Shown here: positions 44,422-52,789 of the stretch, one piece after another
Layout: each line of letters starts with the position of its first letter
Numbering within the stretch: the stretch's first letter is position 1
Source: Pseudovibrio sp. Tun.PSC04-5.I4
Lineage (GTDB): Bacteria > Pseudomonadota > Alphaproteobacteria > Rhizobiales > Stappiaceae
DNA length: 64,000 nucleotides
NCBI RefSeq assembly: GCF_900104145.1
Contig: NZ_FNLB01000006.1
Span: forward strand, 1,509,001-1,573,000
Reading direction: 5' to 3'
Position numbers and translations under genes: made by a program
The notes under the pieces: generated by a model
What the model was told of the DNA's origin: nothing
The model's input: the letters and a program-made list of their open reading frames with translations, nothing else
Database searches by the model: none

Positions 44422-44643
44422 TCAGTCCTGCTTCTGGATTTCAGTGCTGTAGTGATCAATCTTATCATCCAACAAACTAAGGGTTTGTTGAAGGCTCTCA
44501 ACCTGCTGAGCGACAAACTCACGATGGCTCACCAATACGCATTTCGAAAAACCCAACTCCGTCTGATCTCGGCAATTTCTGAGGTGTAGGAGATGGAGTG
44601 CACTCGAGGTCAAAGGCTGAAATATATGGAACTCAAAGGGCAA
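44422..44643 (-). pseudogene. MerR-family regulator remnant (C-terminal part)
   Basis: The last 50 residues match the dimerisation helix of MerR regulators: ELGFSKCVLVSHREFVAQQV followed by a coiled coil and DDKIDHYSTEI. The N-terminal winged-helix DNA-binding domain (about 70 residues) is absent, and the divergent DSD1-family gene starts only about 70 bases away, so there is no room for it. The first 20 residues of the frame do not look like protein-coding sequence. I read it as a regulator that lost its 5' part by deletion. Confidence 0.6.
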
Positions 44644-44715
44644 TAGGTTCCAATCACCTGAGAGTATTGCTAGAAAGACATATCAATTGCCTTAGATATA
44701 GATTTGGACATTCAG

Positions 44716-45843
44716 ATGCTTGAAAACCTTCAAACTCCATGCCTTTTGCTCGATGAAGCCGTAATGCGGGCCAACATCAAAAGCATGGCAGATCGGTTCA
44801 AGCAATTTGGAGTTCCGCTTCGCCCCCACCTGAAAACGGCGAAATCTATTGAGGTTGCCCGCATCCTTCAGGAACATGGCGCAGACCGCTGGACCGTCTC
44901 AACGCTCAAAGAGGCTGAGTACTTTTCCTCTGCTGGCCTCAAAGATATCCTCTATGCCGTCTCCATCGTGCCGCAAAAAATGGAACGCATCATGGCGCTC
45001 AACCGGAACGGCGCCCAAATGGCGATCTGTTTAGACAGCCCGGAGATGGCAAAGATGATTTCAGCAATGAAACTGGAAGGCCCCGCGCCCAAAGCCTATC
45101 TGGAAGTGGATGTGGACGGACACCGCACCGGCGTCACCACTCAGGACCAAAGAGCTGTTGAGACCGCCAAACTACTTGCAAATGCAAATAACGTAGATTT
45201 TGCCGGCGTAATGGCTCACGGCGGCGGTGTCGGCTACTCCGCAAACGGCAAGGCTGAACTGGAAGCGGCAGCCGAGCTGGAGAGAACCTCAACACTCAGC
45301 GTCAAAGAAGCCATAGTTTCAGCGGGTATTCCTTGTCCCGAAGTCAGCATAGGCTCAACACCAACAGCATTGTTCGGCAAATCCTTCGATGGTGTCTCTG
45401 ATGTTCGCGCTGGCGTCTACATGTTCCAGGATGTGTTTCAGTCCAATTTAGGTATGTGCGCTCTGGAGGATATCGCAGTAACCGTCCTCACCACCGTGAT
45501 CAGCCATGCACCCCACCTCAATCGTATCGTAGTTGATGCAGGCGGCCTTGCCCTTTCCAAGGACCGCTCCTGCGCAACCCAAAGAAATGATTGTGGTTTT
45601 GGATTCCTTGCAGACGTTGACGGATACATTGATCCACTGCTGTATGTGGAAGGCGTCAGTCAGGAACACGGTTACATCACCACTCGCGATGGCAGCTCCC
45701 TCCCCTTTGAGCTCTACCCGCTTGGCTCACAGCTCCGCATTCTGCCCAACCATTCTTGCATGACTGTTGCAGCCTATGAGGGATACCACATGATCGGCGG
45801 AGAACATGAAGGTCAATGGTGGGATCGGTGTAATCGTTGGTAG
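44716..45843 (+). CDS. DSD1-family PLP-dependent enzyme (D-threonine aldolase / D-serine dehydratase type)
   Basis: A 375-residue fold-type III PLP enzyme. The N-terminal TIM-barrel (alanine racemase type) carries the PLP lysine in RPHLKTAKS, and the C-terminal domain has the zinc-binding pair in PNHSCM. Relatives act on D-threonine, D-serine or D-3-hydroxyaspartate; sequence alone does not settle which. The ATG at MLENLQTPC is preferred over a TTG four codons upstream, though neither has a strong ribosome binding site. It diverges from the MerR remnant, which may once have controlled it. Confidence 0.85.
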   Translation: MLENLQTPCLLLDEAVMRANIKSMADRFKQFGVPLRPHLKTAKSIEVARILQEHGADRWTVSTLKEAEYFSSAGLKDILYAVSIVPQKMERIMALNRNGAQMAICLDSPEMAKMISAMKLEGPAPKAYLEVDVDGHRTGVTTQDQRAVETAKLLANANNVDFAGVMAHGGGVGYSANGKAELEAAAELERTSTLSVKEAIVSAGIPCPEVSIGSTPTALFGKSFDGVSDVRAGVYMFQDVFQSNLGMCALEDIAVTVLTTVISHAPHLNRIVVDAGGLALSKDRSCATQRNDCGFGFLADVDGYIDPLLYVEGVSQEHGYITTRDGSSLPFELYPLGSQLRILPNHSCMTVAAYEGYHMIGGEHEGQWWDRCNRW

Positions 45844-46376
45844 GTCAACCCTATCCATCAATAAAATGTATCACATTCAGGTCATCAACCGTTCCGATGG
45901 CATTAGCAATTTGAAAATGGTGGTGTTTTGCAGTTTCCGCACTCCAGTTCCCTCGTGGATATCAAAGGGAAAACATTCATAAAACGAGCCAGAATGAGTC
46001 TTTCTGACTGCCTCTTACGCCACAAAAATATGCGAAAAAACGATTTTCCACTTACCACGCTAATATTTCAATCGACGCATGGCAGCTATGCAGAATACGA
46101 GCCGCTACATTATACTTAGTATAATCTACATAGAATTCGCCTAGGTAAAAATGCGGGCGCCCACTTCAGCTCCCTTATTCAAACGAATTAGACACATAGT
46201 TAAAGTTTGAATTCACAAATAAAATCATACATTTAACCATACATCAGCGACACTTACATCTATCACAACCGATGCGAGCTTCACCCACAAGTGCAATTGG
46301 TTGCCCAATATCCAAAATGTATGCATTTGTATAATTCTGCCTTGCGTTTTTTGCAGGGCTGGTGACCAGTTTCAGA
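45844..46376. other. AT-rich intergenic region before pflB
   Basis: More than 500 bases without a credible gene. It contains a 17-base palindrome (46109-46125) and, at its end, the FNR box and promoter of pflB. The 3' part of the DSD1-gene transcript shows no clear terminator. Confidence 0.55.
46109..46125. promoter_or_regulatory. Perfect palindrome ATTATACT-T-AGTATAAT
   Basis: Eight-base arms around a single T, about 410 bases before pflB. The symmetry and AT-rich sequence suggest a dimer-binding operator or a short stem; the protein is unknown. Confidence 0.4.
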
Positions 46377-46390
46377 TTGATATAAATCAA
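46377..46390 (+). promoter_or_regulatory. FNR-type box of pflB
   Basis: TTGATATAAATCAA matches the FNR/FnrL/FixK consensus TTGAT-N4-ATCAA at all ten fixed positions. A -10-like TACATT lies at 46412-46417; a start near 46425 puts the box centre at -41.5, the class II activation distance. This strongly predicts oxygen-limited activation of pflB. Confidence 0.9.
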
Positions 46391-46411
46391 GATACGGTCT
46401 CGCTTGGGGAG

Positions 46412-46417
46412 TACATT
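46412..46417 (+). promoter_or_regulatory. Probable -10 element of the pflB promoter
   Basis: TACATT placed so that the FNR box centre is about 41.5 bases upstream of the expected start. This leaves a leader of roughly 100 bases before the pflB ATG. Confidence 0.55.
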
Positions 46418-46522
46418 AATGGTCAACAAGCACTGGACGCAAGGAAGCGTAACCCACTGCAAGCCTTTGGTATTTACTTGTAGCAACAACGCTGAATTGC
46501 ATTAATGATGAAGGACCTCCCA

Positions 46523-48814
46523 ATGGGTATTCACCAAAAAGTTGACACAGCCAACACCGACACTTTGCCTTTCCTGGCAGACGACGGCCCGAAGGCTTAC
46601 GCAGGTTTCAAAAAGGGCGACTGGAACAAAGAAATTGACGTTCGCAATTTCATCCAGAACAACTACACCCCTTATGAAGGTGCAGCCGAATTCCTTGCTA
46701 GCCCAACAGCTGCAACATTAAAGCTCTGGGACAATGTCCTTGAGTTGATGAAAGAAGAAAATAAAAAAGGCGTTCTCGACGCTGATACTGAAGTTGTTTC
46801 CTCTATCGTTTCTCACGCACCAGGTTTCATCAACAAAGATCTCGAAAAGATCGTTGGTTTGCAGACCGATGCGCCTTTGAAGCGCGCTCTTATGCCTTAC
46901 GGCGGCCTGAAAATGGCAGCAGCGGCTCTTGAGAGCAACGGCTACAAAATCTCCGAGAAAACTGCTGAAGTTTTCACAAAACACCGCAAAACACACAATG
47001 ATGGTGTTTTCGATCTCTACACACCGGAAATTCGCCGTGCTCGTTCCGCTGGCATCGTAACCGGCCTTCCAGATGCATACGGTCGTGGCCGCATCATCGG
47101 CGATTACCGCCGCGTTGCGCTGTACGGCATCGTCAAGCTGATGGAAGACAAGAAAGCACAGCATGCTTCTCTCGACGGCAACGTCTTGAATGAAGAAACA
47201 CTGCGCCTTCGTGAAGAAATTTCAGAGCAGTACCGTTCCCTCGCTGAACTGAAGGAAATGGGCGCTGCACACGGCTTCGACATTGGCCGTCCAGCTGAAA
47301 CTGCTCAGGAAGCAATTCAGTGGCTCTACCTTGGTTACCTGGCTGCGATTAAAGAGCAAAATGGCGCTGCCATGTCTCTTGGCCGCACAACAACCTTCCT
47401 CGACATCTACATCCAGCGCGATCTGGACAAGGGTATCATCACGGAAGCTGAAGCTCAGGAACTGATGGACCACTTCGTAATGAAGCTCCGCTTGGTTCGC
47501 TTCATGCGTACTCCAGACTACAACGCACTGTTCTCCGGCGATCCTGTATGGGTTACAGAATCCATCGGCGGCATGGGCATTGACGGACGCACACTGGTAA
47601 CGAAGAGCTCCTTCCGCGTTCTGCAGACCCTTGTGAACCTCGGCCCTGCACCAGAACCAAACCTGACCGTTCTGTGGTCAGAGCATATGCCTAAGGGCTT
47701 CAAAGACTACTGTTCAAAGATCTCCATCGATACATCTTCTATTCAGTACGAAAATGATGACCTGATGCGCCGTTACTGGGGCGACGATTACGGTATCGCT
47801 TGTTGTGTATCTGCAATGCGCATTGGTAAGCAGATGCAGTTCTTCGGTGCACGTGCCAACCTTGCTAAAGCAATGCTTTACGCAGTCAACGGCGGTCTCG
47901 ACGAAAAAACTGGTAAACAGGTTGGTCCTAAAACACACCCAATCACTGGCGACGTGCTGGTATGGGATGAGTTGGAACCACTTTACGACCAGATGCTCGA
48001 CTGGATTGCTAAGGTCTACGTTCAGGCCCTGAACTGCATCCATTTCAGCCACGACAAGTACAACTACGAGCGCGTCGAAATGGCGTTGCATGACCGCGAC
48101 ATCCTGCGCACCATGGCGTGTGGTATTGCTGGCCTGTCCGTTGTTGCAGATAGTATCTCCGCGATCAAAAATGCGAAGGTCAACATCATCCGTAACGAAA
48201 ACGGTCTCGCAGTTGATTACGAAATCGAGGGTGAATTCCCTTGCTTCGGTAACAACGACGACAGAGTTGATGTGATTGCAGAAGACATCATGAAATTGTT
48301 CATGAGCAAAATCCGCAATCAGCCAATGTACCGCAATGCAACACCGACACAGTCTGTTCTGACCATCACATCTAACGTTGTGTACGGTAAGAAAACTGGC
48401 TCTACTCCTGATGGGCGTAAAGCAGGTGAACCATTTGCACCGGGTGCAAACCCAATGCATGGCCGTGACCAGAAGGGCGCAGTTGCTTCTATGAAGTCTC
48501 TCTGCAAACTTCCATACGAAGACAGCCAGGACGGTATCTCCTACACCTTCTCCATCATCCCGGGCGCACTGGGTAAGGACGAAGCTGAACGGGTCAACAA
48601 CCTGTCCAACCTGCTCGATGGTTACATGCATGACATGGGTCACCACATCAACGTGAACGTGTTCGACCGCACAACTCTTGAAGACGCAATGGAACACCCT
48701 GAGCTGTACCCACAGCTGACAGTTCGCGTCTCTGGTTACGCAGTGAACTTCATCAAGCTGACCCGTGAGCAGCAGATGGACGTGATCAACCGGACATTCC
48801 ACGGCCAGCGTTAA
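46523..48814 (+). CDS. pflB: Formate acetyltransferase (pyruvate formate-lyase)
   Basis: PflB (763 residues) splits pyruvate with CoA into acetyl-CoA and formate in anaerobic fermentation, using a glycyl radical. The adjacent active-site cysteines are Cys427 and Cys428 (GIACCVSAMRIGK). The radical glycine is Gly738 in RVSGYAVNF near the C terminus. The length equals E. coli PflB. AAGGA precedes the ATG chosen; the six-codon upstream extension includes that ribosome binding site. A perfect FNR box lies upstream, a strong terminator follows, and the activating enzyme gene is next. Confidence 0.97.
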   Translation: MGIHQKVDTANTDTLPFLADDGPKAYAGFKKGDWNKEIDVRNFIQNNYTPYEGAAEFLASPTAATLKLWDNVLELMKEENKKGVLDADTEVVSSIVSHAPGFINKDLEKIVGLQTDAPLKRALMPYGGLKMAAAALESNGYKISEKTAEVFTKHRKTHNDGVFDLYTPEIRRARSAGIVTGLPDAYGRGRIIGDYRRVALYGIVKLMEDKKAQHASLDGNVLNEETLRLREEISEQYRSLAELKEMGAAHGFDIGRPAETAQEAIQWLYLGYLAAIKEQNGAAMSLGRTTTFLDIYIQRDLDKGIITEAEAQELMDHFVMKLRLVRFMRTPDYNALFSGDPVWVTESIGGMGIDGRTLVTKSSFRVLQTLVNLGPAPEPNLTVLWSEHMPKGFKDYCSKISIDTSSIQYENDDLMRRYWGDDYGIACCVSAMRIGKQMQFFGARANLAKAMLYAVNGGLDEKTGKQVGPKTHPITGDVLVWDELEPLYDQMLDWIAKVYVQALNCIHFSHDKYNYERVEMALHDRDILRTMACGIAGLSVVADSISAIKNAKVNIIRNENGLAVDYEIEGEFPCFGNNDDRVDVIAEDIMKLFMSKIRNQPMYRNATPTQSVLTITSNVVYGKKTGSTPDGRKAGEPFAPGANPMHGRDQKGAVASMKSLCKLPYEDSQDGISYTFSIIPGALGKDEAERVNNLSNLLDGYMHDMGHHINVNVFDRTTLEDAMEHPELYPQLTVRVSGYAVNFIKLTREQQMDVINRTFHGQR

Positions 48815-48841
48815 GAACGTTAACGCCGACGGTTAATATAA

Positions 48842-48878
48842 AAAAAGAAAGCGCGGGCACTCCCCGCGCTTTCTTTTT
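48842..48878 (+). terminator. Intrinsic terminator after pflB
   Basis: Sixteen-base-pair stem (48842-48857 with 48863-48878) with GC-rich base and A/T tracts on both sides. It implies that pflA is transcribed largely from its own promoter. Confidence 0.95.
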
Positions 48879-49067
48879 AATGAGGGAAACACCTGTCGCC
48901 ACATGACCATGCAAAATGTCTGCGACAAGGGCGCACATGCTTCAAAAACGAATAGCTGCATTGCACAGTTATCCCTGTCAAAACAATAGGAAACACCCTA
49001 TTCTGTAATCGTTCCATTAAGGACGCAGCAGCAGCACGCTGATAAGCAATAATAAGGACGGACCGCC

Positions 49068-49802
49068 ATGCAAGACATCATGGGTTATGTACACTCCGTA
49101 GAAACAGGCGGCACCGTTGATGGCCCAGGCCTGCGTTACATCGTGTTCACATCCGGTTGTCCATTGCGCTGCCTGTATTGCCACAATCCAGATACTTTAA
49201 AGATGAAGGGCGGCAAGAAATCTTCCGCCTACGAGCTCCTCAAAGACATCTCCACCTACCGCACGTATTTTGAGAATGGCGGCGGCGGTCTGACCATCAG
49301 TGGCGGCGAGCCTATGGCTCAAAAAGAGTTCATGAAAACGCTGCTGTGGGGCTGCAAACAGATGGGTGTTCACACCACAGTGGATACCTCTGGCTACCTA
49401 CATGCCACTTTGGATGATGAAACGATCGATATGGCGGATTTGTATCTGCTGGACATAAAGTCCTGGGTCCCAGAAACCTACAAGAAGGTCACAGGCGTTA
49501 ACGTAGAACCAACTCTCGAATTTGCCAAGCGTTTGGAGCGCATGGGCAAAGACGTCTGGATCCGTTTCGTACTCGTACCTGGCTTGACTGATGCAGAAGA
49601 AAACATTGAAGGTGTTGCAAAATTTGTCTCTGAACTCGGCAATGTAAAACGCGTTGATGTTCTGCCATTCCACAAAATGGGCGAACACAAGTGGCAAGCT
49701 ATGGGTAAATCCTACCAGCTGAATGACACGCGCGAACCAACAACTGAAGAAACAGAGGCTACAAAAAACGTCTTCCGTAAATATGGTTTAGATGTCCATT
49801 AA
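49068..49802 (+). CDS. pflA: Pyruvate formate-lyase-activating enzyme
   Basis: PflA (244 residues), a radical SAM enzyme that places the glycyl radical on PflB. The [4Fe-4S] cysteines are Cys31, Cys35 and Cys38 in CPLRCLYC (CX3CX2C). GGGGLTISGGEPMAQ is the SAM-binding GGE region, and VLPFHKMGEHKW near the end is typical of PFL activases. AAGGACGG precedes the ATG. No FNR box is visible in the 190 bases after the pflB terminator. Confidence 0.96.
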   Translation: MQDIMGYVHSVETGGTVDGPGLRYIVFTSGCPLRCLYCHNPDTLKMKGGKKSSAYELLKDISTYRTYFENGGGGLTISGGEPMAQKEFMKTLLWGCKQMGVHTTVDTSGYLHATLDDETIDMADLYLLDIKSWVPETYKKVTGVNVEPTLEFAKRLERMGKDVWIRFVLVPGLTDAEENIEGVAKFVSELGNVKRVDVLPFHKMGEHKWQAMGKSYQLNDTREPTTEETEATKNVFRKYGLDVH

Positions 49803-49890
49803 ACGCAGAGATAGCTGAACTGTGGGATACCTGCGGATTACACAAGTTCTACAAATTTTCAGGAAAAATTGGCCACATTTCCACGTCATC

Positions 49891-49918
49891 AAGCCCTCTT
49901 AGAAACAAGGGGCTTTTT
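49891..49918 (+). terminator. Hairpin with T tract directly before the next ATG
   Basis: Stem AAGCCCT/GGGGCTT followed by five T. It looks like the pflA terminator, but the next start codon begins three bases after the T tract, and the AAGGGG that would serve as Shine-Dalgarno overlaps the 3' arm. Confidence 0.7.
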
Positions 49919-49920
49919 CT

Positions 49921-50253
49921 ATGAAACGACTAATCTTAATCGGTGCACTCACACTTGTCGCTGCTGGCAGCACATCCGCATATGCTGGTTTCAACAAAGG
50001 CAAGGCGGAGAAGTTCGCGCGCAAAAACGATACCGCAATCAATTGCTACCACCTGTTTGATGAGACCAAACAGAAGATCAAGCGTGACATCGCCAAAGGT
50101 GTCATCATTGCAACTGCCTACAGCAAAGGCATGAACAAGCAGGAAGCGATCTACGCAATAGGCTACGGCGTCGGCAAACTCACCACAACCTTTGAAGCAC
50201 GCCCAAAGCAAAGATTAGCACTCACCGCCAAACTCGCCAAAGAGTGTAAGTAG
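49921..50253 (+). CDS. Small secreted protein of unknown function
   Basis: A 110-residue protein I do not recognise. A clear signal peptide (MKRLILIGAL...AYA, cut after residue 22) leads to a basic mature protein rich in Lys and Ala, with two Cys (42 and 109) that could form a disulfide in the periplasm. No domain is evident. Its only visible ribosome binding site is inside the terminator-like hairpin just upstream. A terminator follows. Confidence 0.7.
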   Translation: MKRLILIGALTLVAAGSTSAYAGFNKGKAEKFARKNDTAINCYHLFDETKQKIKRDIAKGVIIATAYSKGMNKQEAIYAIGYGVGKLTTTFEARPKQRLALTAKLAKECK

Positions 50254-50260
50254 CACGCAA

Positions 50261-50293
50261 AAAAGGCTGCCATCACCATGATCGCAGCCTTTT
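50261..50293. terminator. Bidirectional terminator
   Basis: Ten-base-pair stem AAAAGGCTGC/GCAGCCTTTT with A and T tracts on either side, between the secreted-protein gene and the converging DUF849 gene. Confidence 0.88.
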
Positions 50294-50322
50294 GAATTCG
50301 TATATCCGAACGAGCCGTTCGA

Positions 50323-51156
50323 CTAAGACTTCCCGAGTACTTTCAGCACTGCGTCTTTATCAATGGCACCTTCATATCCCATTTCACCTCGAATATGAGC
50401 CACCACCTGAATGCGCTCTGCATTGTCCTTGGCGACTTTGCCAGTGCCATGGCGGAGGCTGTTTTCAAAGCCGATACGCGCATGACCACCAAGACCGAAG
50501 GCAACAGCTGCACAAGCTGTTTCCGCCCGGCCAAAAGCGCAGAGCATAAACGGATTATCCTGCACAATATGTTTCGTTGCATCACGCGCCGCCAAAAACC
50601 CGAGCAAATCCCTTGGATCACTTTCCTGATCCTTGGCATAACGACCCAGGACATAAAGCTGACTGCCATATCCTTTGGGAACAATGCCTTCTGCCATTAG
50701 GCGATCAAGACGCGCAACATCTTCTGGCGCATAAAGGATATGCTGAACCGCACGGTTCGCCTCCTGTGCATCATGGTAGAACCGGCGAGCCAGATCCAGA
50801 TCACCGCCCTCGGGCGCCATTTCTCGCATGGCAACAGAAACCGCATCAGGTTCAACGCGAGCAACCACATCAAACTGTTCCTGCGCACTGTAGCGACCAA
50901 CAGCCTCGGTGGTTATTTGAACAGTCAGATCCGGACATTTGGCCATCACTTCAATAAGAAGTTCCTTGTATAGCCCTGCATCCAAGACATGCTGACCGTC
51001 TTCACCGCGCACATGGGTGTGGAGCGCATCAGCGCCCTCCGCTTCCACGTTCACCGCACAGGCAACCACGTCTTCAATGGTCACAGGCAACTGCGGATGA
51101 TCAGCCTTACCTCTGCGCGCGCCATTTGGTGCACTCATGATGAGCCGTTTTGTCAT
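50323..51156 (-). CDS. DUF849 (beta-keto acid cleavage enzyme) family protein
   Basis: A 277-residue zinc-dependent TIM-barrel enzyme of the BKACE family, which condenses a beta-keto acid with acetyl-CoA to give acetoacetate and a new CoA ester. LHTHVRGEDG contains the zinc-binding HxH, and GGHARIGFENSL is the late family motif with the conserved Gly-His. The natural substrate depends on the subfamily and cannot be read here. Its ATG overlaps the aminotransferase stop (TAATG), so the two proteins are coupled; the aminotransferase may make the keto acid it cleaves. Confidence 0.88.
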   Translation of the reverse strand: MTKRLIMSAPNGARRGKADHPQLPVTIEDVVACAVNVEAEGADALHTHVRGEDGQHVLDAGLYKELLIEVMAKCPDLTVQITTEAVGRYSAQEQFDVVARVEPDAVSVAMREMAPEGGDLDLARRFYHDAQEANRAVQHILYAPEDVARLDRLMAEGIVPKGYGSQLYVLGRYAKDQESDPRDLLGFLAARDATKHIVQDNPFMLCAFGRAETACAAVAFGLGGHARIGFENSLRHGTGKVAKDNAERIQVVAHIRGEMGYEGAIDKDAVLKVLGKS

Positions 51157-52496
51157 TAGGTGGCAACTCCAGCCCGCGTTAAACTTTCATTCAAAGCGTA
51201 ACTTAGCTTTTCAACAATCTCAGCAATATGATTGTCATCAATAATGAACGGAGGAGCCAGCAGAATGTGATCACCAATCTTGCCGTCAACGGTGCCACCC
51301 ATCGGATAACACATAAGCCCGGCTTCCATGGCAATCTGCTTCACTTTTGCATGGATCTTGAGCGATGGATCTAACGGCTCTTTTGTTCCCCGGTCCTTCA
51401 CAAGCTCAAGATTGCGGAACAAGCCTCGTCCCCGGATATCACCAACGTTTGGATGTTGACCAAACGCATCATGCAATGCCGCAGACAGCTTTTCGCCCAT
51501 GGTCCGCACATACTCCATACGCCCCGGTTCAGTGAGCTGGTCCAGAACCGCACACCCAGCAACAGCTGCCAGAGAATGCCCCATATAGGTATGACCGTGC
51601 TGGAAGAAGCCGGAACCAGTGGCAATGGTGTCATAAATGTCTTGGGAACACAGCATCGCACCCAACGGCTGATAGCCAGCACCAACGCCTTTTGCCACCG
51701 CAATAATATCAGGGCGAACCTCATCTTCATTGCAGGCGAAGAGATGTCCTGTCCGGCCCATGCCGCACATCACTTCATCCAGTACCAGAAGAATACCGTA
51801 TTTGTCGCAGATCTCGCGAATGCGCTTCAAATACCCCGGCGCAGCTGGAACGGCCCCCATAGTGGCCCCAACGACAGGCTCAGCCAAGAAAGCTGCAACC
51901 GTTTCAGGTCCAACCCGCAAAATCTCTTCTTCAAGCAGGTTCGCAGAACGCAATCCATACTCTTCAAGCGTTTCGCCTTCTTCCTGATAGCGATACGCAT
52001 AACAAGGATCGATATGGGACATCTCGATCAGGAGCGGGCCAAACATTTCACGGCGCCATTTATTGCCACCAGCAGAAAGCGCACCCAGCGTATTGCCGTG
52101 ATAACTCTGCCAACGCGCAATCATGCGAGATCGTTTGACCTCTCCCTTTTCAACAAAGTACTGCCGCACCAGTTTTACAGCAGACTCCATTGCCTCCGAC
52201 CCACCTGAGACCAGATAGACACGGTCGATTCCTTCAGGAGCTTGGGCAACCAGTTTATCAGCCAGGTCCTCAGCAACATCACTGGTAAAAAAGCCAGTGT
52301 GAGCATATGAGAACTTGTCCAACTGGGCTTTAATCGCCTCAATCACTTTCTCATTGGAATGTCCAAGACAAGAGACAGCTGCGCCGCCACAGGCATCCAG
52401 ATAACGCTTGCCTGCTTCATCAATGAGGTAACATCCCTCGCCCTTCACGGCTTTTGGAAGAGTTGCGCGGGTATTTCTAGGAAAGATGTGGCTCAT
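51156..52496 (-). CDS. Class III aminotransferase
   Basis: A 446-residue PLP-dependent omega-aminotransferase-type enzyme. The PLP lysine is in IIAVAKGVGAGYQPLGAML, the Asp contacting the pyridine nitrogen in LVLDEVMCGMGRTG, and YLVSGGSEAMESAVKLVRQY holds the cofactor phosphate loop. GGAGG precedes the ATG. The gene is first of a two-gene unit with the DUF849 enzyme. The amino donor is unknown; lysine-, beta-alanine- or carnitine-type side pathways are all possible. Confidence 0.88.
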   Translation of the reverse strand: MSHIFPRNTRATLPKAVKGEGCYLIDEAGKRYLDACGGAAVSCLGHSNEKVIEAIKAQLDKFSYAHTGFFTSDVAEDLADKLVAQAPEGIDRVYLVSGGSEAMESAVKLVRQYFVEKGEVKRSRMIARWQSYHGNTLGALSAGGNKWRREMFGPLLIEMSHIDPCYAYRYQEEGETLEEYGLRSANLLEEEILRVGPETVAAFLAEPVVGATMGAVPAAPGYLKRIREICDKYGILLVLDEVMCGMGRTGHLFACNEDEVRPDIIAVAKGVGAGYQPLGAMLCSQDIYDTIATGSGFFQHGHTYMGHSLAAVAGCAVLDQLTEPGRMEYVRTMGEKLSAALHDAFGQHPNVGDIRGRGLFRNLELVKDRGTKEPLDPSLKIHAKVKQIAMEAGLMCYPMGGTVDGKIGDHILLAPPFIIDDNHIAEIVEKLSYALNESLTRAGVAT

Positions 52497-52789
52497 CACA
52501 CAGCCTCCGGGCTGTAGTTCTTTTGTTCAATCAACCGTGCAAACCCACGCGTTTATACGCGCGACATTTTGCACCGCATCACATTGCCTAAGGCAAAGTA
52601 CTTGTCCATAAAAAACTAAGAAATACCTCCAGATTGTGATGTGCCACATCTTCAACGTCGAGCTTTGAGATATTTTAGTACAGCAATGACTAATATAATG
52701 AGCCTGTTACGGAGTATGCGCCGCCAAACAAGCGCAACTGGTAATCCTTTGAAAATTGCTGCGGACGAAAAGACTCAGTCCTTTGAACT
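52497..52789. other. Intergenic region before the aminotransferase gene
   Basis: About 290 bases. A short palindrome GATGTG-C-CACATC lies at 52638-52650 and could be an operator for the aminotransferase/DUF849 unit. No terminator is obvious for the MATE-gene side. Confidence 0.4.

Noticed and set aside
46244..46489. 81-codon frame on the minus strand upstream of pflB
   Set aside because: It runs through the FNR box and promoter and has no ribosome binding site or family features.
47714..48802. Long open frame (362 codons) on the minus strand opposite pflB
   Set aside because: Shadow of pflB; rich in Val, His and Cys with no family features, and pflB has intact catalytic motifs in the other strand.
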